Below, in pieces: positions 10,906 to 22,500 of a DNA stretch of 64,000 nt (positions within the stretch are counted from its first letter, which is position 1; each line of letters starts with the position of its first letter). The DNA is taken from positions 26,562,367 to 26,626,366 of the forward strand of contig NC_092525.1 of the NCBI RefSeq assembly GCF_037038585.1. Direction: 5' to 3'. Position numbers and translations under genes: made by a program. The notes beneath the pieces are model-generated. The model was given only the letters and a program-made list of their open reading frames with translations, made no database searches and was not told the origin of the DNA. The stretch comes from Patagioenas fasciata. Lineage: Eukaryota > Chordata > Aves > Columbiformes > Columbidae.

Positions 10906-12223
10906 TCTGAATAGTCCAATAGAAAGATTTTAAAATAATTCTAGTTAACCAGCACTGAAAACATTTTGGACATTGATCGTTAATGTTTTACATGTTGGTT
11001 TGGCAAAAGAGATTTTCCCAATGTTTTCCTACTAGAAAACAAAATAAAAACTTTGATCAGCCTGCCCCCTACAGAAAGTACAGTAATTTTTTTTAATACC
11101 TGTAGTTTATTGTCAGTCATAAAGAGAATTCAGAGGCAACACATCACAACAGTGAGCTCATTTACAGCTTTCAAAAAATAAAAAAAAATTATAGACTAAT
11201 AATTATTTTTCAAAATATTTTAAGCCCCTATGTATGGAGGTGTTTAAATGTGTCTAGATGGATAGTCATTTCAGAAAATGCCCTTAAAATGCCGCTACTG
11301 TGCCGCTTCTGAAGTAAGAACGGAGTGTGGAAGCACAGGCACTGTTGGTTACACTGCTGCACTTCTGTGTGCTCCTTGTAATTCCCCTGATCTTGATCAT
11401 ACTCAGGTGCCCAGACAGGAATTTTTACTCGCCCACCCAAGGCTCTGTTCTCAGCTGGTATCAAGGTGTATTCCACTGGAATTTCACCATGACTCTGTCC
11501 CTGACTGGCACTAATTGTGTATTCATTAAATGACAAGTACTTTGAAAAACTAAAGTACTGTGAAGCTCATGTCTTAAGTTTTCCTCTCATTAAGAGATTT
11601 AAAAAAAAAAAAAGTACTGTCAGTGGCTGAGATATCATGAGCATTTGCTGTCTTTTCACTGTTCCCAGTAGTTCTCTGTATGATGGAGGAAGGTTTCTTA
11701 TGAAACTTCATTTAACTAGAAAATACGGTTTTAATTCAGCCTTCACCAAATATGTTTTCAGGAACAAGAGAGGAGAGCATTCAGATATTTCCAGACACTA
11801 GATGTATTTGGGCTAAAATGTAAATTTTGGCTTGGGGTGGAAAGAAAAAGACATACAACAGGCGTTACAAGTTCTGATTCCTGAGAAAGGCTGTTGCTTC
11901 TTCCAAGTACGCGCTTATGTTTTACATATGTATTCAACTCTGATAGAGCCAGTAAAAATCTGAATGTTAGCTGCAAAATCTTGCCCTATCAGATACTAAG
12001 TCCTCAGACTACATCAGGGCAAAAGTTTTCCACTTGGCAGTGCTGGTTGAGGAAGACGTACGGAAGTAGGCCATTTTCCTGATGGTGATAGCGAGCCGGG
12101 AAATACTCTTCTCAAAAAGTGAATTATTTCAACTATAATTTGCCCTAAGTAATAATTAAAAATTACAACTTTTTTTTGAGGAAAATGTCAAAAACATAAT
12201 TGTGCTTTTTCTCCACCTCGCAG
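10906..12223. other. non-coding sequence with one ambiguous open interval
   Basis: A - strand frame at 11228-11536 is open for 102 codons with TTG as first codon. It is preceded by acceptor-like sequence (gagcttcacag or gtttttcaaag). No convincing donor was found and no domain is recognised, so it is not called a gene. The remainder is AT-rich unique sequence. Confidence 0.5.
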
Positions 12224-12294
12224 TGCTTTCCCCAGAGACTACCAGGCCTTTTTTGACATCCTATGGGATTCCAAGTCCCACCAGCTGAAAACTG
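12224..12294 (+). CDS. candidate 71-bp exon, unknown product
   Basis: A strong acceptor (tgctttttctccacctcgcag) precedes 12224 and a donor (AAAACTG|gtaggt) follows 12294. Only one frame is open, giving 23 codons (AFPRDYQAFFDILWDSKS...), entered in phase 2 and left in phase 1. The peptide is rich in aromatic and acidic residues and looks like a folded-domain helix, but I cannot assign a family. It would be the first member of a phase-compatible + strand series continuing at 18865, or alternatively at 17304. Confidence 0.27.
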
Positions 12295-12532
12295 GTAGGT
12301 TTCTCAAAGATTGCTGCATTTCCTATTTTCATTGGCTCTTTAGCTCTATGGTTTTTAAGGCATGCCAGATACTGGCTATACATGAGATACTTGCCCCAAA
12401 AAAAAAGGATCATAGAAAACATGTAACATTTTCATTACAAATTTGGCACCCGTTAATATTTTGAGAAACCGAATTGTTCAATTAGGTTCTTTATTGATTG
12501 GAGAAGGGGAAGGCTGTTTCTTTCCTACAGGG

Positions 12533-12576
12533 GAAAAAAACAAACAAACAAACAACAAAAAAGAAAAACAAACCCA
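12533..12576 (+). repeat. (CAAA)n-rich simple repeat
   Basis: An A-rich simple sequence of caaacaaacaaacaac units preceded by a run of A. Low-complexity. Confidence 0.85.
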
Positions 12577-13820
12577 ACCTCTATGGTTAAATCTCAAATC
12601 CCATAGTTAAGTGACCTTTTTTCTGGACAGACTATAAACCAGGTAGGTACTGACATTAGTCCCTTTCTGCTTTGTGAGATCATTGGTGAGATTATTGTCC
12701 TCTGTTTGGATCTAGAAGGAAACACCCTAGAAGTCTAAGTGCTTATTCTTGCTTCGCAATCACGCTTAGCACCGCTCACTGAAGCAGCATCACAGCTTTT
12801 CCAGCTAAGTAAAATGCAGTTATCAGATTGAGAAAAAAAAAAAAACACTACACTAAAGATCGTCTTTCATCCTCTATCAGGAAGAGAGAGATCCTGCCAA
12901 GTTTTTCACCCAGTGGAAACTCTGAAGTAAATCATAGTGTCTGTCTTGTTGAAGATCATAGTCATCTCCAGATTTTTAAAATGAAGATAACTGTCATTAG
13001 GAAATTTGCTCAAACTGAAGAAAAGCCTGTTTGGATATTTGAAACTCTGATTTTTAGTCCTGGTTAAGGGCTGATTTCTGAGGAGTGCTCAGCACCCTCA
13101 GTCCCTATTCAAAGAAGTTCTAGCTGAAGGTATCTGACAACTGAAATGAAGACTCCAATGACTGAATTGATTTCTTTCTTACTTGCACTTAGGTTACATG
13201 AATGGGACACTTTAACATTTATACTGACAGGTTATGAGTAAATTTTTGAACTATGCTTATATGTATTTTTTTAGCCTACATATTGAATCCACAGCTTGCT
13301 TGAAAATCTGGTGATTCTATTGGATGTAATCTAACAAAACTCCAAAAATTTTGCCTGGCTACTTGATTTTATTTTCTTTGAAACACTGCTTCATTTTTCT
13401 GAAGTTTGCTCTTTTTATTTTCACAAATAATTCACATTATATTTCTAGACATCGGCCCACTACTCCACATCTGTTTCTTAGTGACAGGGAAAAGATTTGG
13501 TTTAGAATCTGTATTGTGTAACTATGTAGTGAAAAAATAGAAGATCTAATTTTAAAATAATGCATAGAAGATATTATTCTTCCAGTAAATATAAGATGTT
13601 ACATCAGCAGAAACTGAGTCATATGGCCTCCTTACTGTTGATCTTCTACACCTAGCTAAATTTGCTAGAGATTTTTTAAACTGTGTTCCCACACTGTGTC
13701 CCTATCATAAAGCTTCTGTTCTAGCAGTCTTCCTGTATGAAGGACATATTTTGCAGACATGGATTCTTTCCATCTTTCAGTTTAAAAGTGATTCTTGGAA
13801 TTTCACAGAGGGTTCCATTG

Positions 13821-14011
13821 CTTTAGAGCAGGGGTGTCCAACTCACTTTCACCGAGGACCACATCAGCCTCGCAGTTGCCTTCCAAGGGCTGAATGTCAT
13901 GTAGGAGCAGTTACATTTATACAGTCCTAAAATTACCTTTGGCCCTTGGAAGGCAACCATGAGGATGACGTGGCCCCTGATGAAAATGAGTTGGACAGCC
14001 CTGCTTTAGAG
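13821..14011. mobile_element. palindromic hAT-type MITE with 8-bp target-site duplication
   Basis: The element spans 13829-14003 (175 bp), starts CAGGGGTGTCCAACTC and ends GAGTTGGACAGCCCTG. The identical 8-mer CTTTAGAG flanks it at 13821-13828 and 14004-14011. An 8-bp duplication and a CAGGG... terminus are hallmarks of hAT-superfamily transposons. The two 62-bp arms (13829-13890 and 13942-14003) match each other at 51 of 62 positions as inverted repeats, so nearly the whole element can fold into one hairpin around a centre of about 51 bp. There is no coding capacity; it must have been mobilised by a transposase supplied elsewhere. The exact family name (a Charlie-like group is likely) is not assigned. 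Confidence 0.88.
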
Positions 14012-17000
14012 GTCGTTTATGCAAAAGTCTGAATTCTTGCTTTTCTTTGTGGTGAGACTTGTACCTATAATGTGACAACAAAAAAGTAGTGCAAATGATT
14101 ATTTTTTTTCATGTTTGAAAATATTTTTTTCATTTTCTCATTTCTTATGAGAAATTTGCATAAATAAGTCATTTTTTAAACCAGTTCTAATTAAGTGACT
14201 AAGTTCTGTAATGGGGTGTCCCTGTCTAATTTATTTTGTATTAATTAAACAAGTATGCGTATCTTTCATCTGGGCATTAGAAAATAGAATCAATACATTC
14301 AAAATTTGTTCATAATAGCTGGGACAGTAAATGTTGCTGCAGAAAAGTTCCTCACGACTTAGCTCATAACCTTTATACAATCATAATGAAAATTAAGAGA
14401 TGCTACATTAAACAATTGGGGCAATTAACACATTTCTCAGGATAATCCTTTTTATTTTGACATCTTATGGCCCTATATATATACAAAATACATTACTCAA
14501 GAAGGACTGCAGGAAGTCCTCCTTCACTTTTTATTTTCAAGGATACATTTTTTCCTATGTTTAAGTATTTAGAGACTGAAACACCTAAGCTGTAGACCTG
14601 TGTATTTTTAGATCTCTGACCATATTTCTGTAATCAGAGATAACATTGAAAAGGAAAGAAATATATACTGAGTTAAAAATATATTAATTGTGAACCTGAA
14701 CTTTTTTCTTTGACTGAGGCTATTTTCTGTTGACAATAAAGTGACCTTTGCCTCATGCATATTTCTCTCCTTTTTCCTTCTCTGAATACTCAAAGTTTTC
14801 AATTCAGAAGACATGTAATTTTCTGTAATTTCAATTAAATTTAAATAATATATAATTAGATTTATATTTATCTTGTAAATTAGTTATAATTTTGACAGCA
14901 AAAATGAAGGAGCTGGCTGGTGGAAAGAAAAAGCAAGTTCTTCCTTCCCTTGTTTTGTCCCAGCTCCTTCCTTCCTCTGCCAACAATCACAATTCTTTCT
15001 TCAAAGAGAGCACAGTTAGTCAAAGCCTGACTTCTCAGTTTTTCTTTAGCATTGAGCAAGCTGAAATAAATTCAGCAGTGCAACTCCAAGCCCTTTTTTG
15101 CCAGACTCCTAAGGACACTTTTAAAATGTTGTCAATGACGTGCCAACATACTTCCTTAAATTACATCTCCACTAGTCTATGCAAAAGAGAAAATCATAAA
15201 ACAAAATATCTTTTTTTTAACATTTCAAAACTGAAATACCATTATATGTAGCTTTCTTTTTACAAAAACTAAGGACGGTGTGGCCCAGGTACACAGGGTT
15301 CAATGGCACAGATGCAGATGAACCTCTACATACATGCCACAGTTTGCTAAGTGTCAGACTTCTGGCCCTTAACTCTGGAATCTAGGGTGTCTACCTTTTT
15401 TGTCAGTTGTCAAACAGCCAAAAGACCAGAAATTCACAAATAAGGGCAGTAGGGTGGTGCATTGCCATGAAACACGGCAGGATTGACAGACCTGTCTAAT
15501 TTGAAATCAGACCTTCATCTTAAATACCACACAGAAGTGGGTTTGGTCCTCATGAACATCTCCCACAGGCATGAAGCACCAAAGCGTTTATGGGACTGGG
15601 GCCATGGATTGTTTCCTGGAGGACACTGTGCCACACCACAGAGCTTTTTGTTGCATAATTCTTGCTGTCGATTAAAATCAGCCTTATTGCCTATGGACAT
15701 TGCTGTTCTCTTTTAACTATAAACATCACTTTTCAGTGTATATTACGAGCTAAAGTAATTAGAAAAGAAAGGTGAGGAACAGCTATGGTATTTGCAAATG
15801 CAAGTAATTGATTGGATTTTTTTTTTTACCTATGTATGATCTTAATGTGTTAAATTTTATTAATTTCTGCTTTTTTGAGTATCTGAACTGCAGGCACCTT
15901 TCAGTATTACAGATTCATAAGGTAGCAAATGATTACTGGGTAAAATATGCACATAAAATTCCTCCTCATTACCAACAATTTTTTCTCTCCGAAGATTTTC
16001 TTCACCAAATATTTTTCTCTTTCATTTGAAAGACAAATCCTTTATTCTGCTGCTTTTAGTCACAAGTAGTGTAGGAGAAAACAATGAAGTTGTAAGCTAT
16101 GCTAGCTATCAAATTTCTTCCTTCTCTGTTTCCAATATCAACGTAGACTTCTGACAACGCCAATTTGGATCATAAGGGCAATGGAAGCTGGACCTATACT
16201 GGAAGTACCAACTGCTACATCCTAAAAACCTCAGAATATGGCAGCATGTGTGCCTGACAGCTGTCCATAGTCTTATCCATCCCCTAACCTGAATGAAATG
16301 ATCTGGCAATGTTACTTTTCAAAAGATACTTAGAGAAAGACAAAACAAAGAAGGAAAAAATACAGTAGAAATGCATGGGGTGAGCGGGAGGAAGTAAATG
16401 AAAATGCTGATTTTTACATATTCTAGTTCTCTGACTCTGCACCCAGCACTGGACAACTTGCCAGGAAAATGTGATTGTTAGGTCTAATGAGTCAAATATT
16501 TGTGAGGAATGCTGATTATATAACCACTCAGAGTCTGAAAGAGCATATTTCTGTCAACTGTGTAGCCGAGATGGGCTGGTTAAACAATAGTAATTAATAT
16601 AATTTGCTTTAAAAAAAAACATATATCCGCTAGCATATTTTACATTAGCAGAGGAAAAATTTAAATACCTTACAATCACAGGACACAAAATAAATAACAA
16701 ACAAATGTATTGCAGTTTTAACAAGTTGGAAAGCTGAAGCAGTAAAATGTGAAGCTGGCCTCACTTTGAAGGAGGATTGGTACCTTATTATTTGTGTTGT
16801 GGTAACGCTCAGATGTTCTGAGACAGCACCCCCATTAAGAATACATTAGAAATGTGCATAACTTCATGTGATGCACAGAATAAGTAAACAGTTCTGAGCG
16901 CACTTAAATAAACATCTTGGAAAATTTGAGTCTGAGAGGTCAACTAATGGTAGGAAGCTATTTTTCCTTCCAATCTTGCTTTATTTTATTCTCAACTAGC

Positions 17001-17303
17001 AGGATACTATAGCTTATGACATATGGTCCGCTTAAATTAGGCAGGCACTTGAAACCTTGTTCATTCGGAGCAAGTTGTCTATTAATAGGAAAAGCCTTGT
17101 CCTGGAAGAATGTGTGTGCAGCAGTCAGTTTCTGCATGGGGGAAATGAAGGATATGATACAATAGGGAATAAAATGAATTTCTTACATGTTACAGCCAGA
17201 ACCACTATAACATAATACTGTTCCAAACGAAGCAGAGAAGTGCTGTAAAATCTGTATGTCTAGGAGGCGGTGTCTTTAGTGACTTGATATCTGTGTTTTC
17301 CAG
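14012..17303. other. AT-rich unique sequence
   Basis: Many homopolymer runs occur and there is no recognised transposon. The block around 15270-15720 is more balanced in composition and has a 77-codon open frame (15483-15716, +), but lacks convincing splice or family features. The 16440-16600 stretch is unique with several TAAT/ATTA cores and may be conserved. No gene is called. Confidence 0.55.
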
Positions 17304-17434
17304 CGTATGTTGACTTTCCAGAGTTGTCTCCAAGTTGTAATGGACAACCTCTCTCCTGGTATCGGATCCCAGAGAGAAATAAACCAAGACCACCAGCTAA
17401 GACATTACGTAATTGCCATGGATATGAGCATTGA
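17304..17434 (+). CDS. candidate terminal exon, unknown product
   Basis: The acceptor (gatatctgtgttttccag) precedes 17304. Entered in phase 1, the frame reads YVDFPELSPSCNGQPLSWYR and continues proline- and arginine-rich to a TGA at 17432-17434, about 42 codons. The phase matches the candidate exon at 12224-12294. A different frame stays open to a donor-like CCTCAG|gtactg at 17444. The opposite strand is also partly open here. No family is recognised, so it may be a real C-terminal exon or chance. Confidence 0.2.
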
Positions 17435-18217
17435 ATGCCCTCAGGTACTGTATTTAAATCAAAAGCTTTAATCAAAAAAAAAAAAGCATCTGAAAAGGAT
17501 TTTTAGTTAGGTATGTAATTTTTCTTTTATAAAACTAGAAATTTTACAAGAATCTTGCAGTGAAAATGCTGACACAAAACAATCTTATTAGAAATATTTT
17601 TTAAATGCCCACTTCCCTATGTGACATGCTTCAGTGTAAGTTTCAAATAAATTTTTAAAAACAATTCTCTTTACAGAAGTGAGTTATAGAACATACCCAG
17701 TGATCATTATTATGCAAGAATTAATATATATGTAAATTATCACCAAGCTCTGTTGATTGCTGCAATTTCCGTTCCTCTGCTTTTGAGAAATGCAATTTTG
17801 CCGACAAGATTCTATATGGCATGAAACTGCAGAGATCATTTTCCTAGCCCATCACTTGGACTTGTCAAATATAAAAATCCTTTTCTACCAGATATAAGCA
17901 TCTTGTCTTCACTTCCAAAGCCATTCATAGCTTCACTTCATCCTACCTATCATCTCTCATTCAGGATCAAGAAATCACTTATTTCACTAATTAGCCCGTG
18001 ATGCTGGCCGCCTCCATCTACTACTTAGATATTCAGTTGCTCAGTTTCAAGCTTTATCCCATGCCAGTCCTTACATTTGGAGGAGCTGCTTTAGACATCT
18101 GTAAAGCTACTTCATTCTCTTCTTTCTAATCCCATCTGTGAGGTCCCCCTGCCATTAGGCCTTCAAAAGAAGTTTCAGAGTTTGGACTGATTTAGTCTAG
18201 TTAGAATGAGCTGCTTC

Positions 18218-18234
18218 AAAAAAAAAAAAAAAAA
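18218..18234 (+). repeat. poly-A run (17 nt)
   Basis: A simple A homopolymer in AT-rich sequence, with no retrocopy features on either side. Confidence 0.8.
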
Positions 18235-18864
18235 TTCTGAATGGGATTCAAACAGAGCTCTTCCAAAGATATGAAGGTTGGTATTTCCTACTCAGATGCA
18301 GCACCATCAATTCTCTATGGTTACCAGTGTCTCATTTGTAGAGGATGTTGCCTTGGTGTTGCTGCAGACCAATATATTTCTGCTTGAAAACAGGACAGAA
18401 TAAGGGTGGTCTGCCTGGATTGCAGGAGTAACTGTGGTAATCACTGACACATCTGAAACAAAGGGCTGGTCTAGAGAGTGTCTTGGCCTTTTCCTTCATA
18501 TGGGAAGTGAGGGTTAACAAAAGATATTATTGGTATTGGGTAAGTGAAATAGTGGTCCTGCTGCTGGACATAGGCATTAGGCATTGTCCTACACTTGTGA
18601 AGAAAGACATTTTTAGTTTTGGTGACTGATGTGGGGGTAATTAGAGGATGGGAATTGTCTCTGTTTTGTTCAAATTTCTGTCTGGAATGAATGAGTAGTC
18701 ATGGGAACCATTGAATTGCACTAGGTCATCACCTCAGCTGAGTATATTTTCCTTTGAAGCAATTACATTTGTAGCCTGTAGCCTTGGACATGTTTGCATG
18801 TTGTGTCATGTTTGTATTCTCACCTCCACTGCCAGTGACTCAGGACTAAGTCATCTCTTTACAG

Positions 18865-18970
18865 GAATTACTTACAAAGGAAACCGGAAACTCCATGGCA
18901 TCTCTGTCATCTTTCCCTTCAGACGGTGCCTCCAAACCTCTTCTGAAGGGCCTTGTGCAAAGCAGAGCAT
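18865..18970 (+). CDS. candidate 106-bp exon, unknown product
   Basis: A good acceptor (agtcatctctttacag) precedes 18865 and a near-consensus donor (GAGCAT|gtaagtac) follows 18970. Two frames are open. One gives ELLTKETGNSMASLSSFPSD... in phase 0 to 1. The other gives ITYKGNRKLHGISVIFPF... in phase 1 to 2. The second would connect in frame from 12224-12294 and on to 25325-25408. The splice sites are among the best on the + strand, so a spliced transcript is plausible even if it is non-coding. Confidence 0.27.
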
Positions 18971-19422
18971 GTAAGTACTTCTGCTAGGTTTGGTCTAAGC
19001 ATCTCTAATTTTGGTGAACATTTTATTTCAGGATGCTGGAGAGAAAGGTGCCTGCCTCCTCCTCTTCCTCACCTGTTCCTCCTGGCATTCAGCCCCAGCA
19101 ACCAGGGAACTGCCACAGGTCCTGAAAGAGGCAGGAGGCCACAGTTTCCCCACATTCCTCACAGCTTCCCTTGGGCATCCTCCATACAGGGTTTTCAACC
19201 CCCAATCCATCAGCATTTCCAGTTGCTAAAGGGCCAGCAGGTTCCTCAGTCACTCTACATGAAGATGCTAACAGAAACATTCAGACCCCTCTTACTGCAG
19301 AGCACTTTGTTGGTCTCACACATTAGTCTAGGTGGCTAAATCTTCTGAAAAACATTCTAATTTTCAATTTATTAAAATGACTTCCAGAGAAGCAGTGACT
19401 AGATCCAAATAGAAAATCTTTA
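18971..19422. other. GC-richer unique sequence with overlapping open frames
   Basis: The 18953-19339 region has open frames on both strands in a locally C-rich sequence. None has a start context, splice structure or family signature that supports a gene. I read it as stop depletion by composition. Confidence 0.5.
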
Positions 19423-19561
19423 ACCATCCCTGGAGGTGTTTAAAAGGCATTTAGACGAAGTTCTTAGGTACATGGTTTAGTGCTACAATTAGGCTAGGTT
19501 ATGGTTAGAATCAATGATCCTGAGGGTCTCTTACAACTGAAATGATTCTATGATTCTATAA
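19423..19561 (+). mobile_element. CR1 LINE 3' end fragment
   Basis: The fragment starts accatccctggaggtgttt, continues through gcatttagac...gtacatggtttagtg, and ends with the terminal tandem gattctatgattctata. This is the 3' UTR and terminus typical of avian CR1 non-LTR retrotransposons, closest in wording to the CR1-Y type. It is 5'-truncated, as is usual for CR1, and non-coding. It is the strongest indication of a bird genome. Confidence 0.88.
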
Positions 19562-22500
19562 CATAGGGAATAACCATTTTTAAAACACCCATAATTTATC
19601 AGAGGTAGATCCACACTCCTAGAAAGTGAGGCTGGGATTTCGCCAAGGCACCAATGGGATGTAGAAAGCAAGTCAAGGTCTTGTTCAGAATTTCAGTCTA
19701 AAAACACCCACAGAGTTGTGCAGATCCCTCAAAATAAAAAGTAAAATCACTTCCAGACTGAACTTTTTTTGCCAAGTCTCAGCATAAAACTATATTTTTG
19801 TAGCCAAGCTATAAATCTCTGAAAATAAGAATTTATGTGGAAATGCTGATATAGCCTTACTAAAAGCACTGGTAATGGCTATAGCACTCAATGATTTGAT
19901 GCTGAAGGCTATTAGTCCCAACGAAAACTTTGTTGGAAGAACTTGAACTTTGGAGGTCAATGAGATCTCAGAGGAAGCCGGACTGGAAACTGAGAAGAAC
20001 TGCTTTTGTCCATGCAAATCAATTGTTACTGTTTTCCTGTCTGAGAAAATTGTAATGCAAAGGCTAAGGATTTACAAACAGGAAAAGGGAAAACCTCTCG
20101 AAGTCTTGTAAGAAGTGGTGATTCATAACGTTATTTTTTTAGGTAGTGCTGTTTTAAAACCTTGTTCTGAAGCCATGTTGATGGTTTAACTGAAGGTAAA
20201 ACTAGGCAGTTCACTTATGTGTCCAGGTTTTAAACTTATGGTAAATTTTGGGTTGTGGTACAGTCATTGCAAATACTGTTTTGTAAGAACTGACCCTCAC
20301 ATTTCAGCAGAACTTACAGCAATTAACAGAGGATATGCAAGCATTTTTAATAATGTGGCCTAGAAGATCTGAAGAAGTTTTCTGAATGGTATTTTGGAGC
20401 AAAAAATAAGTCAGGAAGATTGATTTTAAAGGGGAGCAGTAAGAGCATGTGGCCTCACAACACGGCTGCATTAGGCAGAAATGCACGTCTCCCACTGTAG
20501 TATGAGAAGCTCACATCTTAGTTTCTACCAGGGATATCCAGGACCTAATGTCATTAAGCCTCTGTTGACTCAATTCCTTAGAAGGCCATCACACTGTGGT
20601 TTGGCAAATGGCCCAGACTCTGCCATAGGGCCTGACTAGCTTCCTGTTGTTAGGAGTGAAGAATGTTTGAAAACAAAGCAATAAATCCTCTCCTTTGCTG
20701 CAGCCAGGTAAATCAGAGCAACTCATCTGGGAGCCCAAAAGCAAACCATAGGCAATGAAGACGAAGTATTTTGTGTGTTAGCTACAGGTGGTTGGTTAGG
20801 CTTCTGGTTCCTTGTCAACCTAAATAACAGGATCCTACTGTGTCCCTTCTCAGTTTAAGAAATGTAAGTTTCTGGGAGCAGTCACAACAGATGAGCCCAT
20901 CTGTCAATTAAAATAATGATTAAGGTATTTTGAAATTTGTCTACTTCCACTGAATTCATGCAAGTAAATCCCTAGCAATTGAGGCCATGCATGTGGGTGG
21001 GCTTATAGGTACTAATTAATCGGAGCCAGCAATTAGTATGTCCTGTTTCGCACATTTTCCTGATTCTGTATTGTTTGTCTGGTTATTCCAGAGAAGTTGA
21101 GAATTCAAAAAAAAAAAGGCTGCTAAGGGTAAAAAATATATCATACTTAAATGGAAGCATGAGTAAACCATTATTTATACAAGACTGTATACAGGCAGTA
21201 TCTAGCTAGTATAATAGGGTGTTCTAAACAACATTTCCAATGTCACAGGTTCAGAAGCTTATACCACACACAATAGTGCACAGGGCAAAGGAAGCAGAAC
21301 CCCCAGTAGATCTGTTCTTTCTCTCCTTCAGGAAATGTGGAGGTGACAATAATTAAGTAGAGTGAACTGGGAAAGTTGAGCATGAGGACGAGGGTGTTGG
21401 ATCACAACCAAAATATCAATCCTGAAAGTGATAATTTGATAAATATTTTAGAAGTGACTCAGTAATCCATGAAGAGAAGATGGGTGACTATGCTCCTGTA
21501 GACATTTTCTTTGAGCTGCTACAAGTGCCACTTGTAGAAAGCAGTTGGCAGTAACACTTGTCCTAGTGCCACTAGTACAGGGTCAAAGCTTGACTTCCTG
21601 AAGGTATTGGTTTTTTAAGAAGTACAGCAGAATGTAAAAAAATGTTAATATGAATTTGAAATGAAAGTTAAATTTGCAAGATTGTTGTAGCTACAAATAA
21701 TATCAGGGCACCGCAAATTATGCAGTTTCACAGTTTGCATAGATTTATATAATTTTAGGAGTCAAATGGAGCCTGTCAGTTTCTTTGACTTAAATTCCTA
21801 GGACACACATTTGTTATTGGAAATTGTGTCATTTCAGACTTTTCCCTCAGTGAAAGAAAACAGATTTCAGTGTGTCAGACTTCCCCTCTGAATGGAGATG
21901 CAGCTTTCCAACCAGTTCCCCTCTTAGACAAAATTCCTGCTCTCCTTATCCTATGAGTGGCACAGTGGAAGTGGAACAACAGAGGCTTAGCAAACCAGTG
22001 TTTCCCCAGAGGGATTCTGAGCCATTATGGACAAATCGTCAGAGCAGTGCAAACTTTCCACATGGTGGTACAGCAGTTATGGCATTGCAAAGATCTGCTT
22101 TACACCTTGAATTTTTTCAAGCACTTGTGACCAAATCTTTCCTTCAATAAACAGCAATCATAATATCTGCTTCTTTTAAAAGGACTGTGTCATTGTGCCC
22201 TGTTACTGCACACAGCATTTTGTGAAATACTACATTACCGACAAAACTGCATTGCTGACCCCATAGATTTGCCTCCTTTGGTTTCTGAAAGCTGGGACCT
22301 CAGTTAATCAGGTTGCAGTGATGTAGAGAGCTTAAGTACCAGACATGTTGATGGCCACATAATGCACATTTCTATTCTTGATGTATGTTGGACACATAAG
22401 TTTGGAATTATATTTTTTACTAACTTGGAGGAAGGGCTAGAAGAAAGAAAATCAGAACACTTAATCATGTGTACTAAATTTAAATACTTGATTATATATA

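Noticed and set aside
17205-17475. - strand frames opposite the 17304 interval
   Set aside because: The most protein-like frame is interrupted by an in-frame TAG, and the splice sites are weaker than on the + strand.
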